Of a DNA stretch of 18,044 nt, positions 15,592-18,044 are shown in pieces. The notes under the pieces were generated by a model. That model was not told the DNA's origin. It saw nothing but the letters and a program-made list of their open reading frames with translations, and searched no databases. Location: NCBI GenBank assembly GCA_024409165.1, contig JAKSUE010000003.1, positions 1 to 18,044 of the forward strand, written 5' to 3'. Made by a program: the position numbers and the translations under genes. Numbering within the stretch: position 1 is the stretch's first letter; each line of letters opens with the position of its first letter. This stretch comes from an archaeon. GTDB taxonomy: Archaea > Methanobacteriota > Methanobacteria > Methanobacteriales > Methanobacteriaceae.

Positions 15592-15598
15592 AGTTAAA

Positions 15599-15616
15599 AT
15601 GCTTTTAGATTTCTAA
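15599..15616 (+). other. Five-codon leader ORF (MLLDF) before ftr
   Basis: AAAGGAG, five bases, then ATG and TAA after five codons, ending 11 bases before the ftr ATG. Its ribosome site is the best match to the 16S tail in this region, better than that of ftr itself (GGTGA at 15619). The frame is not the ftr frame. It may act as a translational leader or ribosome loading site; function unproven. Confidence 0.4.
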
Positions 15617-15627
15617 ATGGTGAAATT

Positions 15628-16515
15628 ATGGAAATTAATGGTGTAAAAATTAGAGATACCTTTGCTGAAGGTTTTGGAATTAAAGTTACTAGAATGATTG
15701 TTACTGCAGCTACTAAAAAATTAGCTCTTATTGCAGCTACTGAAGCTACTGGATACGGTACTTCTGTTATTGGTTGTCCTGCTGAAGCAGGTATTGACTG
15801 CTACTTAGACCCTAGTGAAACTCCTGATGGAAGACCTGGTTACGCAATTATGATTTGTCACGGTTCTAAAAAGAAATTAGACCACGAACTCATGGAAAGA
15901 ATTGGTATGGGTATTTTAACTGCTCCTACTACTGCAGTATTCAATGCTCTTGACTCTGAAGAAGTTTTAAAAACTGGTAACAAACTTAAATTCTTCGGTG
16001 ACGGATTCCAAGAAAAATTAGAAATTGATGGAAGAACTATCCACTCTATCCCAATTATGTCTGGTGACTTCTTAGTAGAATCTGCATTTGGTTTCCAAGA
16101 TGGTGTAGCTGGAGGAAACTTCTTTATTATGGCTAACAGTAAAATGAGCGCTCTTGTAGCTGCTGAAGCTGCTGTTGATGCTATTGCTGGTGTAGAAAAA
16201 GTAATTACTCCATTCCCTGGTGGTATGGTTGCTTCTGGTTCTAAAGTAGGATCCAACAAATACGAATTCTTAGGCGCATCTACTAACGAAAAAATGTGTG
16301 TAACTTTAAAAGACAAAGTTGACTCTGACATTCCTGATGAAGTTAACGGTGTAATGGAAATCGTTATTGACGGTGCTGACGAAGAATCTGTAAGAGCAGC
16401 TATGAAAGCGGGTATTGAAGCAGCTTGTACTATTGATGGTGTACTTGAAATTAGTGCAGGTAACTTCGACGGTAAATTAGGTGCTTACTTAATTAACTTA
16501 CACGACTTATTCTAA
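15628..16515 (+). CDS. ftr: Formylmethanofuran:tetrahydromethanopterin formyltransferase
   Basis: Ftr moves the formyl group from formylmethanofuran to N5 of tetrahydromethanopterin, the second step of CO2 reduction to methane; soluble and cytosolic. The 295-aa sequence matches the usual 297 and is collinear with the family: MEINGVKIRDTFAEGFGIK, GYGTSVIGCPAEAGIDCYL, ETPDGRPGYAIMICHG, KLKFFGDGFQEKL, FQDGVAGGNFFIMANS, PFPGGMVASGSKVGS, and the C-terminal ISAGNFDGKLGAYLINLHDLF. ATG 15628 has GGTGA upstream. It uses more C-ending codons (TTC, AAC, GAC, CAC) than its neighbours, as expected for a very highly expressed methanogenesis gene. It appears monocistronic, with its own structured leader and a hairpin-plus-T terminator. 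Confidence 0.98.
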   Translation: MEINGVKIRDTFAEGFGIKVTRMIVTAATKKLALIAATEATGYGTSVIGCPAEAGIDCYLDPSETPDGRPGYAIMICHGSKKKLDHELMERIGMGILTAPTTAVFNALDSEEVLKTGNKLKFFGDGFQEKLEIDGRTIHSIPIMSGDFLVESAFGFQDGVAGGNFFIMANSKMSALVAAEAAVDAIAGVEKVITPFPGGMVASGSKVGSNKYEFLGASTNEKMCVTLKDKVDSDIPDEVNGVMEIVIDGADEESVRAAMKAGIEAACTIDGVLEISAGNFDGKLGAYLINLHDLF

Positions 16516-16528
16516 GTCTATTTATTTT

Positions 16529-16572
16529 AGTTATGAATTTTTTCATAACTATTTTTTACTTTTTTACTTTTT
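16529..16572 (+). terminator. Hairpin plus T tracts after ftr
   Basis: AGTTATGAA (16529-16537), loop TTTT, TTCATAACT (16542-16550), then T6 and further T runs. A clear nine-pair stem just after the ftr stop, consistent with strong isolated expression of ftr. Confidence 0.75.
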
Positions 16573-16655
16573 TTTAATTATTGTTTTATTAATTAATCAT
16601 TAATCACTTTTAACTCTATTTTTAATTAATTTATTTTATTAATTTATTTTAATTA

Positions 16656-17912
16656 ATGGGGGGGTTTAGTATATTATTAAATGAACATAAAACTTTAACT
16701 CGAGAACATTATAAGATATTTGGTATAAGTTGGGCTGGTTGGGTATTTGATTTTTATGACTTAATGTTATTTACTTACTTAACTGTTGCTCTTCAAGCCG
16801 ACCTTGGTTTAACTCCTATGATGATTTCCTTGTGTATTAGTGTTTCTTTACTTGCTACTGCAGTTGGGGGAATTATTTGTGGTATATTAGGAGATAAATA
16901 TGGTCGTAAAAGGGTATTACAATGGACAATCATAGTTTACAGTATTGGTGCATTTTTATGTGGTTTTGCATGGTCCTTTGGTTCATTAGTGCTCTTTAGA
17001 ATTATTACAGGTATTGGTGTTGGTGGTGAATGGGCTACTGGTCAAACATTTATTAATGAAACTTTCCCTCCTCATTTAAGAGGACGTTTTGGTGCATTAA
17101 TGCAATCTGGTGCTCCTGTAGGTATTATTCTTGCAGCTATTGTAGGTAATATAATCTCTCCTATTATTGGTTGGAGATTTGCATTTATGTTATCTGTTAT
17201 TCCAGCATTTATTGTAATTTTAATTAGAAGAAGATTAAATGAATCTGATGTATGGATTGAAAATAAAAAAGAAAATAAAAATCCAGGTAGTATTGCTGAA
17301 GTTAAAGCTTTAATTAGTCAAGGTTATAGAAAATACTTCATTATTTCATTAATTTTATGTATTTTTGGTATGGCTGCATATTGGTTTACATATTCATGGC
17401 TTCCAACATATCTTTCAAAAGAAAGAGGTTTAACTATTGTTGGATCAACTATTGGAATTATTATTATGCAATGTGGAGACCTTGTAGGTTACAGTTCATT
17501 TGGTATAGTATCTGAGAAAATTGGAAAAAGACTCTCATTTACAATATATTCTTTCATAATGGCTATTGGAATTACATTAATTACTTTATTCTGGAACCAA
17601 GTATCTGCTGATAATTTAATATTGTTAGTATTATTTATTGTAGGTGTAGGTGTAGGATTCTTCTCAGGTTTCGGACCGTTATTCTCAGAATTATTCCCTA
17701 CAAAAATCAGAAATACTGCTGTAGGAACTATATTCAATTTAGCACGGGGAGTTCAATTTGTTACTCCGTTGTTAATTACTCTCATTAGTTCATACTATGA
17801 TTTAAGTTATGGTATATTTGTTGCAGCAATATTCGCTTTATTAACAGGTATATGGATTTGGGTATTCCCAAATACTGATAATATAGATATTAATGAACTT
17901 GATGAATGTTAA
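16656..17912 (+). CDS. MFS transporter, carboxylate/proton symporter type
   Basis: A 418-aa twelve-helix major facilitator. The MFS motif between helices 2 and 3 is GDKYGRKR (79-86), and the second half has a weaker copy (SEKIGKRLSF). Acidic residues in helix 1 (WVFDFYDLMLF, D32 and D35) and GIGVGGEWATGQTFINETFPPHLRGRFGALMQSG are typical of the metabolite:H+ and sialate/lactate-type symporter families, so a small organic acid is the likely cargo. The exact substrate cannot be read from sequence. ATG 16656 is the first possible start, since an in-frame TAA lies two codons upstream. It has no ribosome site and is followed at once by a G7 tract (16658-16664). Its own terminator follows. Confidence 0.88.
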   Translation: MGGFSILLNEHKTLTREHYKIFGISWAGWVFDFYDLMLFTYLTVALQADLGLTPMMISLCISVSLLATAVGGIICGILGDKYGRKRVLQWTIIVYSIGAFLCGFAWSFGSLVLFRIITGIGVGGEWATGQTFINETFPPHLRGRFGALMQSGAPVGIILAAIVGNIISPIIGWRFAFMLSVIPAFIVILIRRRLNESDVWIENKKENKNPGSIAEVKALISQGYRKYFIISLILCIFGMAAYWFTYSWLPTYLSKERGLTIVGSTIGIIIMQCGDLVGYSSFGIVSEKIGKRLSFTIYSFIMAIGITLITLFWNQVSADNLILLVLFIVGVGVGFFSGFGPLFSELFPTKIRNTAVGTIFNLARGVQFVTPLLITLISSYYDLSYGIFVAAIFALLTGIWIWVFPNTDNIDINELDEC

Positions 17913-17918
17913 AAATAT

Positions 17919-17960
17919 TATGTTAAATATTTAATTATTTAACATATTTTTTCTTTTTTT
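17919..17960 (+). terminator. Hairpin plus T tract after the MFS gene
   Basis: TATGTTAAATA (17919-17929), six-base loop, TATTTAACATA (17936-17946), a perfect 11-pair stem followed by T6, C, T7. The remaining bases to the window end are T-rich, and I see no gene in them. Confidence 0.75.
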
Positions 17961-18044
17961 CTTTTCTATTTTTGTTTTATTTTTTTATTCATATTTTTTT
18001 TTTCATGTTTTTTTATTTTTCAGATCGTTCTATTTTTTGTTCTC

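Noticed and set aside
15858..16331. 157-codon minus-strand frame inside ftr
   Set aside because: Antisense shadow of ftr; no ribosome site and no family resemblance.

Overview
This very AT-rich window comes from a hydrogenotrophic methanogenic archaeon of the Methanobacteriales, most likely Methanobrevibacter or a close relative. The evidence is a full-length formylmethanofuran:tetrahydromethanopterin formyltransferase (Ftr), an archaeal Holliday junction resolvase (Hjc), archaeal tRNAs without encoded CCA, TTTATATA-type promoters, and a tRNA-Trp intron that is itself a box C/D guide RNA. It reads as core chromosome. I see no IS element, prophage, CRISPR array or integrase.

Layout. (1) 1-4320: hypF (NiFe-hydrogenase maturation, minus strand, running off the left edge) is divergent from larB (nickel-pincer cofactor synthesis), and a GNAT acetyltransferase follows. 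(2) 4324-7086: hisE, a two-CBS protein fused to a ParB/SerK-like domain, and gatB, all on the minus strand. (3) 7325-8926: a small membrane-anchored surface protein converging on a biotin-synthase-like radical SAM enzyme with an unusual CX4CX2C cluster motif. (4) 9054-10790: an RNA region with tRNA-Asn, tRNA(CAU), tRNA-Glu, tRNA-Leu and tRNA-His, then hjc, then tRNA-Cys and the intron-containing tRNA-Trp. (5) 10942-14046: a metallo-beta-lactamase-fold hydrolase and a Trk potassium uptake pair (trkH, trkA). (6) 14196-17912: a flippase-like membrane protein, ftr with a structured leader, and an MFS carboxylate-type transporter.

Functional links. hypF and larB both serve nickel metabolism. GatB belongs to the amidotransferase that makes Asn-tRNA from Asp-tRNA-Asn, and a tRNA-Asn gene lies 2 kb away. 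TrkH and TrkA form one K+ uptake system. Ftr is the second step of CO2 reduction to methane, and its codons look tuned for high expression.

Most interesting signals. First, the tRNA-Trp intron (10654-10755) has boxes C, D', C' and D. Its D guide pairs across the unspliced anticodon and puts C34 exactly five bases from box D, while the D' guide does not fit U39. Second, ftr is preceded by two tandem inverted repeats built on CCTTTAAA...TTTAAAGG, the second covering the ribosome binding site of a five-codon leader ORF. Others are Asn-rich insertions in HypF, the CX4CX2C radical SAM motif, a G7 tract at the MFS start codon, and at least six short tandem duplications across the window.
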